The notes under the pieces: generated by a model
Database searches by the model: none
Seen by the model: only the letters and a program-made list of their open reading frames with translations
What the model was told of the DNA's origin: nothing
Part shown: positions 1 to 12,152 of the stretch, in pieces
How the letters are laid out: each line of letters begins with the position of its first letter
Position numbering within the stretch: position 1 is the first letter of the stretch
Made by a program: the position numbers and the translations under genes
Source of the DNA: Tetragonia tetragonoides
Lineage: Eukaryota; Streptophyta; Magnoliopsida; Caryophyllales; Aizoaceae
Assembly: GCA_038025085.1 (NCBI GenBank)
Contig: CM076153.1
Location: 5,053,501 to 5,117,500, forward strand
Reading direction: 5' to 3'
DNA length: 64,000 bases

Positions 1-1600
1 CTATCATGATCTTAGAGGACTCTCAGTGCCCCGGGAGGGTCATCCGGATCACCGAAGTAAACTTCGGAATCACCCATGCGGCTATGCCTTCGGTGTTCGG
101 GGTCTAATACCAGTGTCCCGTAAAACGTTCTTCCAAGGCTATCAGGGATCAAATAAGCGACCCCGGAGGCCTCCCATGTTCCCTAGGGGTGTCCCTTACG
201 ATGTGGTGCGAAAATATCCACCTACGTTCTGGCCCCCGAGAGGCAAAAAAACGTGGATTACGTTTTCGGCTTCTCGGGGCCCGTGTGTAATTTTTACCCA
301 AACTTCTCCGGGGCGACTATCATGACCTTAGAGGACTCTCAGTGCCCCGAGAGGGTCATCCGGATCACCGAACTTCGATATCACCCATGCCTTTGGTGTT
401 CGGGCTCTTACACAAGTGTCCCGTAAAACGCCCTTCCAAGCCTATCAGGGACAGGATAAGCGACCCCGGGGGCCTCCCATGTCCCCTAGGGGTGTCCCTT
501 GCGATGTGGTGCAAAAATATCCAGCTTCGTTTAGGCCCCAAGAGAGCCAAAAAAACGTGGATATTAGCCTAGGTTTTCGACTTCTCGGGGCCAGGATGTC
601 ATTTTTCCCCAAATTTTGCTGGGGCCTCTATCATGACCTTAGAGGATTCTCAGTGCCCCGGGAGGGTCATCCGGATCACCGAACTTCGATATCAACCATG
701 CCTTCGGGGTTCGGGCTCTTACACTAGTGTCCCGTAAAACGCCTTCCAAGCCCATGGATAAGTGACCCCAGGGGCCTCCCATGTCCCCTAGGGGTGTCCC
801 TTGCGATCTGGTGCGAAAATATCCACATTCGTTTCGGCGTCCCCCGAGAGCCAAAAAAACGTGGATTTTAGCATACGTTTCCGGCTTCTCGGGGCTCAGA
901 TCTCATTTTTGCCCAAACTTCTCCGGGGCGTCGATCATGACCTCAGAGGACTCTCAGTGCCCCGGGAGGGTCATCCGGATCACCGAACTTCAATATCACC
1001 CATGCCTTCGGTGTTCGGGCTCTTACACCAGTGTCCCGTAAAACGCCCTTCCAAGCCTATCAGAGACAGGTTAAGCGACCCCGAGGGCCTCCTATGTCCC
1101 CTAGGGGTGTCCCATGCGATGCGGTGCGAAAATATCCACCTTCGTTCCGTGGCGCACTGGGAGCCAAAAAATGTGGATTATAGCCTACGTTTTCGCCTTC
1201 CTGGGCCCGGGTGTCATTTTTGCCCAAACTTCTCCGGGGGGTCTATCATGACTTAGAGGACCGTCGGTGCCCTAGGAGGGTCATCAGGATCCCCAAACTT
1301 CGATATCACCCATGCCTTTGGTGTAAAAATGCCCTTACAACTAGTAGGGGTGGCAATGGGTCGGGAGGGACCCGATAACAGACCCCGGGGGCCTCCCATG
1401 TTTCCTAGGGGTGTCCCTAGCGAAGTGGTGCGAAAATATCCACCTTTGTTCCGGGGCCTCCAGGAAGCCCAAATAGCGTGGATTATGCCTTTGATTTTCG
1501 GCTTCTCGGGCCCGGTTCTCGTTTTATCCCGAACTTCTCTGGGTTTCTATCGTCAGCCTACAGGACCTATGGTGCCCCGGAACGGTCATCCGGGTCCTCT
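1..1600. repeat. Tandem array of a ~305-317 bp repeat (array A)
   Basis: Landmarks recur in the same order: a block with TATCATGACCTTAGAGG, then AGTGCCCCGGGAGGGTCATC, then a GGCCTCCCATG...CCTAGGGGTGTCCC block, then AAAAAACGTGGATT. The first landmark falls near positions 1, 318, 629, 933, 1241 and, degenerate, 1546, giving a spacing of about 304-317 bp. The array is GC-richer than its surroundings. Open frames crossing it do not keep their reading between monomers, so I read it as non-coding satellite-like DNA or the internal repeats of a larger element. The same repeat occurs at 36280-37600. Confidence 0.9.
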
Positions 1601-1960
1601 GGTGCGCTATTGCTGCAGCACCGTCTTGTCCCATGGCGCCGCGACAAGGGTGCAACGCCATACGTCATGGGTGTTGTGTCATGGGACAAGGGTCATGCAG
1701 CGTCATGGGACAAGGGTGCTGCAGCGCCATGGGTCATTGTGCTGCGACAAGGGTGCTGCGACAAGGGTGCAGCGCCATGCGTCATGGGTGCTGTGTCATG
1801 GGACAAGGGTGCTACAACGCATGGGACAAGGTGCTGCGACTAGGGTGCAGCGCCATGAGTCATGGATGGTTGCTAAGCGTCATGGGTGCTGTGTAATGGG
1901 ACAAGGGGCCAGCGTCATGGGTGCTGCGTCATGGCCTCTGGGACACGGGCGCTGGGCCAT
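1600..1960. repeat. Short-unit minisatellite at the end of array A
   Basis: Interspersed copies of GACAAGGGTGCTGC and GTCATGGGTGCTGTGTCATG units recur about every 12-40 bp. They start directly after the last, degenerate monomer of array A. No coding sense is evident: all frames give repetitive His/Cys/Gly-rich products of the kind expected from a short tandem repeat. Confidence 0.8.
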
Positions 1961-2267
1961 GGGACTTGTTCTTGATACTTGAGACTTTTTCATACTTAGC
2001 ACCCACATGACTTAACCTCTTTCCTTGTCTCCTTCCTTGGCCGGTGGACTTATTCTTACTTAGCGCCGTGTGTCCCTTATATCTTTTTTCAAAGCCTCTT
2101 TTCACCCAACATAGCAAGAATAGGGGATTTGAGGGGAAGGGGGGGGGGAGAGAGACAAATCGAAGCAACTAGGGTTGAATCTTGGATCGTGGCAGCAAGA
2201 CAATTAAGACAAAAGAGTGTTTTACAGTCAAGGTATATAAGCTTGAGTTTGAAAGCGTAGCACTTAC
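1961..2267. other. Sequence between repeat array and last visible DEP1 exon; no exon found
   Basis: This should be the start of the last DEP1 intron (minus strand). It holds a G-rich purine run near 2136-2155 and otherwise ordinary AT-rich sequence. I looked on the minus strand for the expected C-terminal DEP1 exon and found none. Confidence 0.5.
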
Positions 2268-5200
2268 CCCACTGTGGTATCAAAGAATCCAGATAAATAT
2301 TTCCTAAGATCTCCAAATGTGGTGTTACCAAAAATTAGCCTCTGGGCAAGCCTGCTGCCACTGGAATATATATAGACCTAGAGGAAGAGAGAAAACATGA
2401 TACAAAAAGATAGTTAATCATCAAGCAAAGACAGTAAGTTGTCCAGTATGAATCATGTAGACAATATACAACAAGTATTATCTGGAAACAGAGATGAAAC
2501 ACAGATAATAACATGAAAGGGAAACAGAGAAACGGCATTTTCTAAAAATGTAGTCAACTATTAATTGTTACTGTGCCTTGAATAGAAGATTATTTCTTCT
2601 AGAACAGGAAAAGGTGAACATAATTTCATAGTCTCACCAAGGAAACTTTAGTGTAGTTAATACATCTGTCAAGGCGAAGAAGCAACAAAAAATCATTTAA
2701 ATGAATTCAAGTTGGATGCATATAGCAAGAATTGCCAAGGAGAGTAAAAAGAACCAACTTTGATTCCCGAAGCATGCCACCTCTCAAGAGCTTCTGGCAC
2801 ATCTTCAAAAACTACTCCCTCCAATTCATTATTCTGATATCCAGTTCTCCATATGTGACCCTGCATGAAAGTTTATTATCAGGATTCCAGGAATTACATT
2901 AGCAATCGTACTCATGCTATATCATTTTCCACTGACCTGCAGTTGCTTTAACGCAGTGATTTTCCGGTCAGCCTTAATCATAGCCTCCACATTAGCAACC
3001 AGTGCTGCAATAACCTCCTCCTTACCCTCTTCATTGGAGGGAATTGGAACAGCACCAACAACACCTGCTTCCAAATCTTCCTGAACCTACAAAAAGATTG
3101 TGTTTGCCATCAGAAACAATGTTAAGCACCAGTAAAGCATCTGTAAAATGACACAGCGAGATTTCCTTCACCAAAAACTACAAGAATCGAAACATGACAC
3201 TTTCATCACTTCCATGTAGTAAAGCACGGACATTAGAACATTATATTGTCAATGAGCCATGAAGTGTCGGAGAAGTCTTGTCTGACACCCCTCAACCTCT
3301 ATAGGACACAGACAGTTTGAAATAAGTAGGTTCATTGAACAAATAATGAAACAAATTACAGAAATGGAGGGATCCTTCACTACTCTCACAATGCAGTGAT
3401 TAGAACCAATGCCTAAGTATCAGCTGTTGCATAATGGATTGTCAGCCTGTGACTACGCGATGAAGTCTTAAATGTCCGTGTTTCTATAATAAACGGGTGA
3501 CATCTGCAGTGGTCTATCAGTTAGGCCTTTACAACCCTCACACCAGGCAACATAGAAACAGATGCAACAGAATTGCTATAGCGAACTTTATTTGAAAAAA
3601 GAAAAAACAAGAAAGAAAGAATTGCTAAAACAAGTAGCAAAAAGCACAAGAAGTCCCAGAAGAAAATCAGCAACAGCGGCAACAAGAGATATTAACAGGC
3701 AGGCAAGCACGGAAGGTCCTTGTCAGCACCTGCCTTAGCTAAGCAATCTGCAACATTATACAAAGAATCGAATTGCAATTGCAACATGACGAGGATACGC
3801 ACAAATGATTGATAGAAACTCCATTATCTAAGACTTCCTCAAGACCTGACCTGAGAAAGCTGCACTATCATTGAGAACCCAATTTTGTGGCAACAAGTTC
3901 ATGTTTTTGGATAAGGCGGAACCTTACTGAAGAAAGAGTCAAAGATAGAGCTGAGGACAAGATGTCCTCAAAGCGGGAACATCCACCTGAAGGACAAGCT
4001 TGAAACCAATTAAGAATGCCTATACTAAGCACATGCTTCTTGTAACTGCATCTAGTTTATCAACAAAATCACGGCAGGGTTTCTTCCATCAGCCCTTTGT
4101 GTACTTTCTATGATCATTGTTGGGCAATTTGAGAGGTGAAGATGCATTTCAAAGCAATGATATCCATAACTCAGTTTCCTTACCAAGGACTAGGACCAAG
4201 ACTATGAAATTTTTTAAACTGCAGCTAATCTGGTCACACAACTGTAAAGTCAGAAGACAGATTACATTCTTACTTGAGCACGCAACAGCTTAATATCATC
4301 TTGAGTGTCTGGTGAGTCATATGTTGAGCTCAAATGCCTTCCAACATTATCACGAGCATAAGGAAAAAGAACATCAGCAACAAATGATATTGGGGTAGTG
4401 GTCCCTTCAATGTCAAGAACAATGCAGCGCTGCACAAGGAAAATGAACAAAAGGTATCATGACTAATAAACTTACAAATAAAATTTAGGCAGCCCGTCCA
4501 CAGGAAAAGAAAAAAGACCTCCCAACCAACCACCAAGAAGAGAAAAATACTTCAGATGTAGGAGATACTATGACAACTGCTAAGTCTTCCATAACACATG
4601 GCCATTACCATTAGTAAGCATCCTTCATAAGTCATACCATCATACATGGCTTATAAAACTTAATTAGAGATGTTCTCTAAATTGACCCACATTATTTGTA
4701 AGGGAAAGCGCTCGCTGGAAACATGTATCAAGTATCAACTATTACTAGAAGGAAAAAATCATAGATGAAAAGATTCACAAGAAATCCTGAAAACAATCCA
4801 TTCAGAATTCAACAAAGATGTTCTGTTGCTTGTAACAGAGAGCTTAACCACAGAAGAAGTATATAGCAGAATTCAGATTTTCATGGTTTTACTAGCTATG
4901 TAAAACAGGTGGTCAAGGATATACTGTGCACAGCATACTTAAAAAATGTTCTCTTTGCAATAGGCCAGAAAAGCCAATTATTTTTGTCAGCTCACAATAT
5001 GTTTCATAACCATTACGTCATATTTCACGAGCCATCAACTTCAGAATGATAGTGTTCAACTACTTGGATCTTTTCATTCATCGTCTTCCTCTTAGATGGT
5101 TTCAGATATCAGATGTAGTTATTCAGTTCCTCGATAGACTGACAGGAAAGATTTAAACTTCTCTTCAGATGAGGAATCGCGCAATTAGGATTGGAAGTGC

Positions 5201-8200
5201 CATTGTGCAGGGCAAATGGGTAGTGTCGTGGATAGATTAACTTGTTGAAATTGACCAAAATTGCAATAGACTTCTCACAGAAATTAAGACTAGCAGCACA
5301 CTTTTAAGACCTGTAAAATGTGCCAAGCTCTTCTTTAATCCGGGGGAATAAAATGAAGTACAAATTACTGATGGTGACCCTGTCAATTTTGAACGAATAG
5401 GGTGTAAATGTTGCTGATGAAGCAGCAGTAATTCAGAAATGATACTTTGAGAATTTTCTTCGAGTGTAAGAATATGAAAATCAAATCAAGACCTATCATT
5501 ACCCAAATTTCAGCAATCTCCTTGAGCAGCCCGTAAAAAGAAGACTACAATCATTATAAGCACCACATGGAGACACAGCTTTATCAATTAGATCGAATAA
5601 AATCTTTTGAAATTCCATGGTCTCAAGTTTCTTAAGAACAAAAAAGTTGAAGCCACTCACTCGAGAAGGCTCCACAGGGTTTGACTCTGAAGTCCCAGCC
5701 TTAGTGGAAACATCTGTTCTTGAAACTCCTTTGATGCTTCTTATAGGGCCATGGGAAGGAGTACTCCAGTCCAGACCCATTTGATTAAGTTTGATAGCAG
5801 CATCAAACAGGTAGTGGTAACATTCAGCCTGAAAGATTCACAACTTAAACAACCGTGAGAAACAAGACTCAATTACATCCATAATGCAAAGGAAGGCATC
5901 AATCTTCCCACAGCAAAAGACCAGGAAGCGAAATAAGAGTCAATAACAGGATAAATGAAAATATGACAATCATGCACATGCATAATTAACAATGCAGGAA
6001 ATAACAAATTTTCATAGGGGTAGATGTTCAAACTTAATAGTTGGTGCAGAGTAGGGAATCTAGAATTCCAAATGCATAGCAATATAGCATCTACCATTGT
6101 TAGCAATAGAACAAACATGAAAGCTTTTGAGTATCATATCCAATTTAGTTTACAGTAGGATATACTACAGTTTCACAATACAATCCAGATACAATAACTA
6201 TACAGGAGCTGAGTTCAATGTCAATACTAGTCCAAACTCAAAAAGCTCAAGGAATTTCAAAATCTGCTAATGGTGTAATTTTTATTAATGATTCTGCTAA
6301 TAAGTTCAGATGACAAACAAACTGTGAATCGTAGTGTGTATCAGTTTTGCAAAACCATATTACAGATATCTCCGGCCACAAGATGACCATCACTTTCACA
6401 AATGCAACATTGACATGCTACTGTAAGAAAAATTCCTAGACACGTACATATTAGTGAATTTAACATTTGAACATTTGAATACATATTAGTGAACTTAACA
6501 TTGTAAGCCCTCCTCCATAAACACACCTTTTATATTGTAGATAAGACCCTCCATGTACAAGCCTGTGAGTTTAAGTCCAAAGTCCTATACATATTCTATT
6601 ATGGACAATATTAAGAGATTAAACAACATACCATCATCAAACCTATTACAACAAGTATAATCCAACATCTGACAGGGTATTATCATACCTGATTGTGTGA
6701 AGAAAACTTCAAAATAAATAAAAGCTTTTATCTACGCTTGAGCAAGATCCTCAATATTAGTTTTTTTGGAGGATCTTAGACTGCAGCAAAAAATGCCAAG
6801 GCGTGATAGTTCTAGATGTCCAGATACACATTTTTCAAATGGATATTTAAGATTGGGGATTTTTGATTTTCTCTAAGCTCCCTAAAGTTCAGCCAAATTG
6901 TTTGTGTAAAGAGAATAGCAACATTTGTTACTTTATTGTACAGCAGCCGGAATAAATTCATCAATCACTATAGATATTTCTTTTATCAAACTAACCTGGG
7001 TCTTTGCACTAATCCAGGAGTCTCCCCACACATAGATACCATGGTTCCGGACAAGCACAGCTGTTGCTTTTGGATATGCTTCAATCTGTAAAACATGGAA
7101 CAAATTCTTATGCATGAGAAGTGGTACTGGAGAACAATAATATGAACATATGTTCTATCCTCTCTCACTCCGTCCATCCTGATTCCTGCGAGAGGCGAGA
7201 GAGGCATCACTTCTGAAGGTGAAGCTAAGGCTTCTGGGAAGAATCAGATACACTTAATCACTTCATTACCATTCACAAACAACCAAACATTGATACCAAT
7301 TTGAAGGGAAACAGTAATATGATACAGGACTTACAGCTGCAGCTAGAGCATCTGTGAGATCCCTCTCATGAGCTGAATTCTCTATGATTGGAACCACAAG
7401 TTCATCGTAATAACCATGCCCTTGAATTCCTTTAATCATTTCCATGTGAGTGATCTAAATTTCCCAGATAAGAGACATAAAAGAAGTTAAAAAATTACAA
7501 AAAAGAAAATAAAAACTGAGTGACAAATGCAAGCTTGGCTAAAATTTCCACGTAATAGATTTGATTCTCTTACTATTGCTAAAAAACAATGCATAAAGTT
7601 CCTTTTAAATGGGACATTACAGTAATAGTATCATCTATCTAACCAGCTTGGTAGAGCTAGTTCTACCGCAAATATACACAGGGACCAAAATGCATTAATA
7701 TACGATTTTGCTAGAAAGATCCCTTCCATTTAGAAATGATACAATATCCAGAATTTTCAAGTTTCATTAGCTAGGTTTTGCAAGAGATTATGAATCTGCA
7801 GAACAAAGAAGGATAACAAACTACACGCCTTTCATAAATATTATTACATGATTCTCAAGTTTCATTGGCTGGGTTTTGCAAGAGAAAATGAGTCAGCAGA
7901 ACAAGGAAGGATAATAAACTTTTTTAGATAAAGAGGAAGCAAAATAAACTACATTTCGTTTAACGTTATTACATGGATAAGAGCATGATCCACTATGTCA
8001 GACCTAACATGTGCCTCGACTATACTTCAGAAAACCAAAACCAAAAGATACAGCTACTGAAGCAAAATCTTCACCTAGAGCAAACAGTCCAATGCCCTTA
8101 ACCACAAGAGCAGAAAATAGGAAAGATCCACGTGTAACTTGTTGTGCAATTGCAATTTCATTATTTTTCTGTACATGACTGTGTACTGCTGAAAAGGAGC

Positions 8201-10907
8201 CAGAACGATTAAGCTAGAAATTCTCTATAAAACCTTAGATAGTACGAAAGTTGACAGTTATCACTTATCCTTTATTATCCTCCGAATTACATAAACCAGA
8301 TTGTTGTCCTATTGATAAGCATCTTGAATTCTTGATGCCATTTCTGTGATTCACTAGATAACATAATTCTAGAAAAACTATAGCTCTATATTTCTTTGGT
8401 GTCATTACATAACCAATTGATTCTGACAATTGAATAACTTAGATTGCATCCGATGAAAAACAATAAATTTTCAACAACCTCAGCATGTAATTAGCATAGA
8501 ATCCATAGATTGACATTGGACCAATGTGATAGGCCCATAATATAGGGCGTGTTCACAAATTCTCTATTTTTTATCCATTTCTCGTTTTGTAACAATGGGA
8601 AAGTAAACATTATCTGAGAGCATACACTAACCTGTATCACTTCCACTTTTCCCCTAGGCTCTTTCAGGAACTAACCAAAGTGATGTATGTTTACTGCAGG
8701 TTATACCCTTAGTCATTGTCCCTTTCTTCAAGAATCAATTGTTATGTTAAGCCCCCAGCACACCCTATAATCTACTCCAAAGTCAAAAAAAGGATAAAAG
8801 ACAGCACAGAAGTAACCCACAAAGTAACTACTTTAACCTTAGTCCTTAGCCATAAACATTCTCAACAATATAAGCACACCCAATGCTGAAAGAACAAAAG
8901 AATTCTGCAAGCGGATACAGCAAACATAGGACTATCTAGTAGCAATAGAAGTCTCTCTATAGGTCAAAATAAAAACAACTCACTCGAAACTCTTTTGATG
9001 TTGGATTCATCATTGTTGCTAGACAACTTTCCATCCCATGACTGTGTATGACAGCTCCAGCATTACGCATCTGATATGCCTGCAAAATAAGCGGACTTAG
9101 TGGCCTAAGCTTCATACACCCAGAATCCCAACGAAGCACATCCCCACATTCTACATAGAACAATACTCCCATAGATCACAGAATCATCAGTTTCGACTTG
9201 GGCATACTGCGGCAAATTCTTGGCTACACCCACATTGAAGTAGTTGGTTTACTAGAATGAAGTAGTGGGTTAGTAATAATGGATTCTACTACATTTTGAA
9301 AAAGCAAAAATAATGTGAGAGGGTATAGCCAAGTTGGCTGTCATAGGTGTAGCCAAGTTGGCTAGACATAGGTGTAGCCAAGAACCATTGGCTTGCTGCC
9401 CTTTAAGACCCACAGTATGTTGAGCTACTCAAGAAAGACAAGCTTTAGAAGATTGAATAGAGATAAATGCAAAATCAGTATGATAAACAATAAAAAATAT
9501 ATATATTTTGCACAAATTTTAAAGAGATGATAAAGGGGAAACACCTACTAGCCCTTCACAAATAAACAAGACGAAACTCCAAAATTTGAATGCATTTTTC
9601 GCGTTTTGAATGCATTTACGCGTTTTAACAACTCTTGCGACTAGGGTGAAAGAGATTGCGTTCTTTTATGTTGTATACTACGAGAAAGCTCCCAGATGCG
9701 TTGTTTGCATTCATTTGATGGAGAAACTACCCCAATAATGTTTACAAGTACAAACAAGCCTCTACTCAAGATTTTGAATGCATTTACGCGTTTTGAATGC
9801 ATTTACGCGTTTTAACAGCTCTTACGACTAGGGTGAAAGAGATTGAGAAATTTAGAACATAGAAAGCAAATAACTATGACAGCATTGGAACTCTCATCCT
9901 AAAGGCGGACAGTCACTGAACTGAATTGCCGAAGATGAATTACCAAAAGAGATCAGGTTACCTTCATAAAGAGAGGTCCACAATCAGAACACTTAGGTGG
10001 CTTGTGGGGGTACGGTTTAGGAATCGGAGAACCTATGACGGACCCATCTGATGAAAGCACATACATGTCCTCTGCCAACATTCTTTCCTTCTGAACTCCT
10101 ACTTACACACAAACACATTGATGATCAGAAGCAACATAACAATAAACCACACATCACCAACAAACCTACAAAGCAAAACAAAATTGAGATATTGAGACAG
10201 GGAACCACAAAAGTGGGCCAAACTAGACACACCAAAAGGGTTATCACTTATCAGTTATCAAGCATTCAAGCATAAAGAATTGCAACATATGCCCAGAAAA
10301 TAAAAGCAGCAAAAAATGGCAAAACCAATAAAAAAACAAAGATTAAAACTTTCCCACTTCAAACACCACCAACGGATTCAATCAACAGTGGCTCAACATG
10401 AAGCACCAAAAAGCAAAGAATGCCCACATCATCCAATCACAAACAATGACCAATCAAACACCCAAAATAAACAATTGCTCAAAACCACAAACTGATCAAC
10501 AAAACATACAACAAAAACAATTCCTAACAGGTAAACAGTGCCCACATCATAAAACCACAAAAAATTGATCAACCCAACACCCTAAATAAACAATGTCCCC
10601 CCGAAACCACAAAATTGATCAACAAAACACAAATGAAAAACTCCCAACAAACAAAAAAGACAAAAAGAGCACCTGAAGGGGACATGATGATGAGCTGTTG
10701 GGGTTTAGGGATGGAATCATCATGGACTTTGAGGGTGATACTGCCGCCAGTGCCACCAACCCAACCAAGATGGTAAAATTGACGGCAAAGTTCAGTGATT
10801 AAAGCCTTGGCTTCATGAACAGGTTTGCTCTCTAGATATGCTTGTGTTGTTGTCGCCATTTTTAAGCCGTTTACTGCTACTACTGGTGCTACTGAGGCAA
10901 AAGACAT
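2268..10907 (-). CDS. DEP1: DEP1: methylthioribulose-1-phosphate dehydratase / enolase-phosphatase E1, 3' end missing
   Basis: Bifunctional cytosolic enzyme of methionine salvage: the N-terminal half dehydrates methylthioribulose-1-phosphate and the C-terminal half is the HAD-family enolase-phosphatase. Exons, all GT-AG: 10907-10673, 10098-9962, 9079-8984, 7454-7335, 7085-6996, 5828-5661, 4429-4274, 3086-2937, 2860-2759, 2377-2268. Together they give 454 codons plus two bases, and the frame is open across every junction. Aldolase-II-like dehydratase domain: zinc ligands in HSHG (H136, H138) and RNHG (H211). HAD domain: motif DIEGTTTP from D288 and VYIYSSGS from V419. The last exon, which should carry the final ~65 residues including the HAD acidic motif, is not in the window. 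The last visible donor (after 2268) is followed within ~300 bp by the repeat array. The ATG at 10907 was chosen; a second in-frame Met lies at 10858. Divergent from the next gene. Confidence 0.95.
9580..9850. repeat. Pair of ~70 bp direct repeats in DEP1 intron 2
   Basis: Two copies, near 9586-9655 and 9772-9845, each hold two TGAATGCATTTACGCGTTTT-like units followed by ACTCTTGCGACTAGGGTGAA or a close variant. They lie in the intron between exons 2 and 3 of DEP1. Possible relic of a small element; no TSD identified. Confidence 0.7.
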
Positions 10908-11504
10908 CCTTTCTCTTTCTCTCTCCTCGAACTCTTTTATGGAGGGGGAAGGAATCAATCAGTCAAGGTTCACGCAGCCTTTGGTTCTCGGAATTGTTTA
11001 TTTTATTATTGCTGGTGTCAGAAAAGTGTGAACAGTTTTGTTTTTGTTTTGAGTTTGCAAACCACTGAACGCCTTTGAGGATCAAGATTCAAGAGTTTAT
11101 ATGGGTATGTCGATTCTTCTGAAATGGGAAATGGGAAATGGGAAATTGCTATGTGGATTTTGTATATTTGTTTCCTGGAAATTTGCCAAAAACACTTCCC
11201 CAATAAATTAAAATTTTTACACCCCATTTTAAGAAAAAATAAAAATAAAAATTGGGCAAAACACCCTATGAAAAGTAGAACACATTGATCCTCTCGAAAA
11301 AGAAAAAAAAATCATTAGTTAGTCCCCTTTTTATAATTTTCGATGGGAGGATGGTCACATTTAAGTAAAATAAGGGTCACATTTAAGTAAAATAAGGATC
11401 ACATTTCATAAAAGAATATAATCCATATATTTTTAAATAATGACCCTATTTTAGCACCCAAAAAAAATAATGACCATATTTGACTTATCCATCCTTAACC
11501 ATTG

Positions 11505-11650
11505 TCGATGGTTCGAATCTCGCATTGGATATGGAGTAGCCTTAAATCTCTTTACCAGTTGTCCCACTCTTTGAGGTGCCTATAAGTCAGCGCGGTGAGA
11601 TAGCCACTTTAATCGATGGTGGATATCCTTTATGTGAGCCCCCAAAAAAA
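11505..11650 (+). repeat. tRNA-derived SINE relic, probably 5'-truncated
   Basis: A pol III B-box-like GGTTCGAATCT at 11510-11520 is followed by a ~120 bp body and an A-rich end at 11641-11650. The A box is not convincing. Confidence 0.45.
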
Positions 11651-11676
11651 ATAGTGACATTATTGTAAGACTTAAG

Positions 11677-11860
11677 GTCTGCTCTCTTCAACTTCTTCTG
11701 GAAGTATTCAGTAAAAAATTTACTCTTGATAATTGTATTTCACTAAATATAAGTTCAGTTTAATAAAAAATTACTTCAATTCAATAAATTTTAATTCAGT
11801 TTAGTATTATGAAGTAAATAAGATGAATAAAAAGAAGGTAAGAGAAGTAGAGAACGGACC
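11677..11860. mobile_element. MITE-like inverted-repeat element
   Basis: The left end GGTCTGCTCTCTTC matches the reverse complement of the right end (GGTCCGTTCTCTAC). The interior is AT-rich with ATTCAGTTTA-type motifs, like the element at 35378-35668. The right flank is overwritten by a C run, so no TSD can be read. Confidence 0.5.
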
Positions 11861-11876
11861 CCCCCCCCCCCCCCCC
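11859..11876. repeat. Poly-C run (18 C)
   Basis: Eighteen consecutive C at the end of the MITE-like element. Length may be uncertain because of sequencing slippage. Confidence 0.8.
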
Positions 11877-12092
11877 TCTAATTTAAACTATGTAAAAACA
11901 ATTGATAAAAGAAAAAGATAAAATTCGGGAAAATAAAGGCAAAAGAAAAAAAGATGCAAAAAAAAATAAAAAAAAATCTGGTGCATCTGTTCGGTTCGAG
12001 AACAAAAGGGTCATGTTTGGGTTCAGCACTAGTCACCAGTCATCACCACCACCCTGACCTGAACACTATCTTTACCCAAACACACACAGAGA

Positions 12093-12093
<1 letters not shown>

Positions 12094-12138
<45 letters not shown>
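12094..12138. repeat. (CT)n microsatellite in the 5' leader
   Basis: About 22 CT units end 15 bp before the ATG at 12153. CT tracts are common in plant 5' leaders and may affect transcription or translation of the downstream gene. Confidence 0.85.
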
Positions 12139-12142
<4 letters not shown>

Positions 12143-12152
12143 TCGATAAGCC

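Larger units (their letters stand above)
10908..12152. promoter_or_regulatory. Divergent intergenic region between DEP1 and the DnaJ-like gene
   Basis: About 1.2 kb separates two head-to-head start codons, so it should hold both promoters. It contains a SINE relic, a MITE-like element, an 18-base C run and the CT microsatellite listed separately. Near 11351-11405 an 18-20 bp unit (CACATTTAAGTAAAATAAGG) is repeated in tandem. No TATA box can be assigned with confidence. Confidence 0.55.

Noticed and set aside
1..1600. CRISPR-like array
   Set aside because: Long ~310 bp units without short identical repeats and unique spacers; plant nuclear DNA.
1329..1982. 217-codon open frame in array A and minisatellite
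   Set aside because: Repetitive product from tandem DNA, no start context or homologous domain, not kept in array B.
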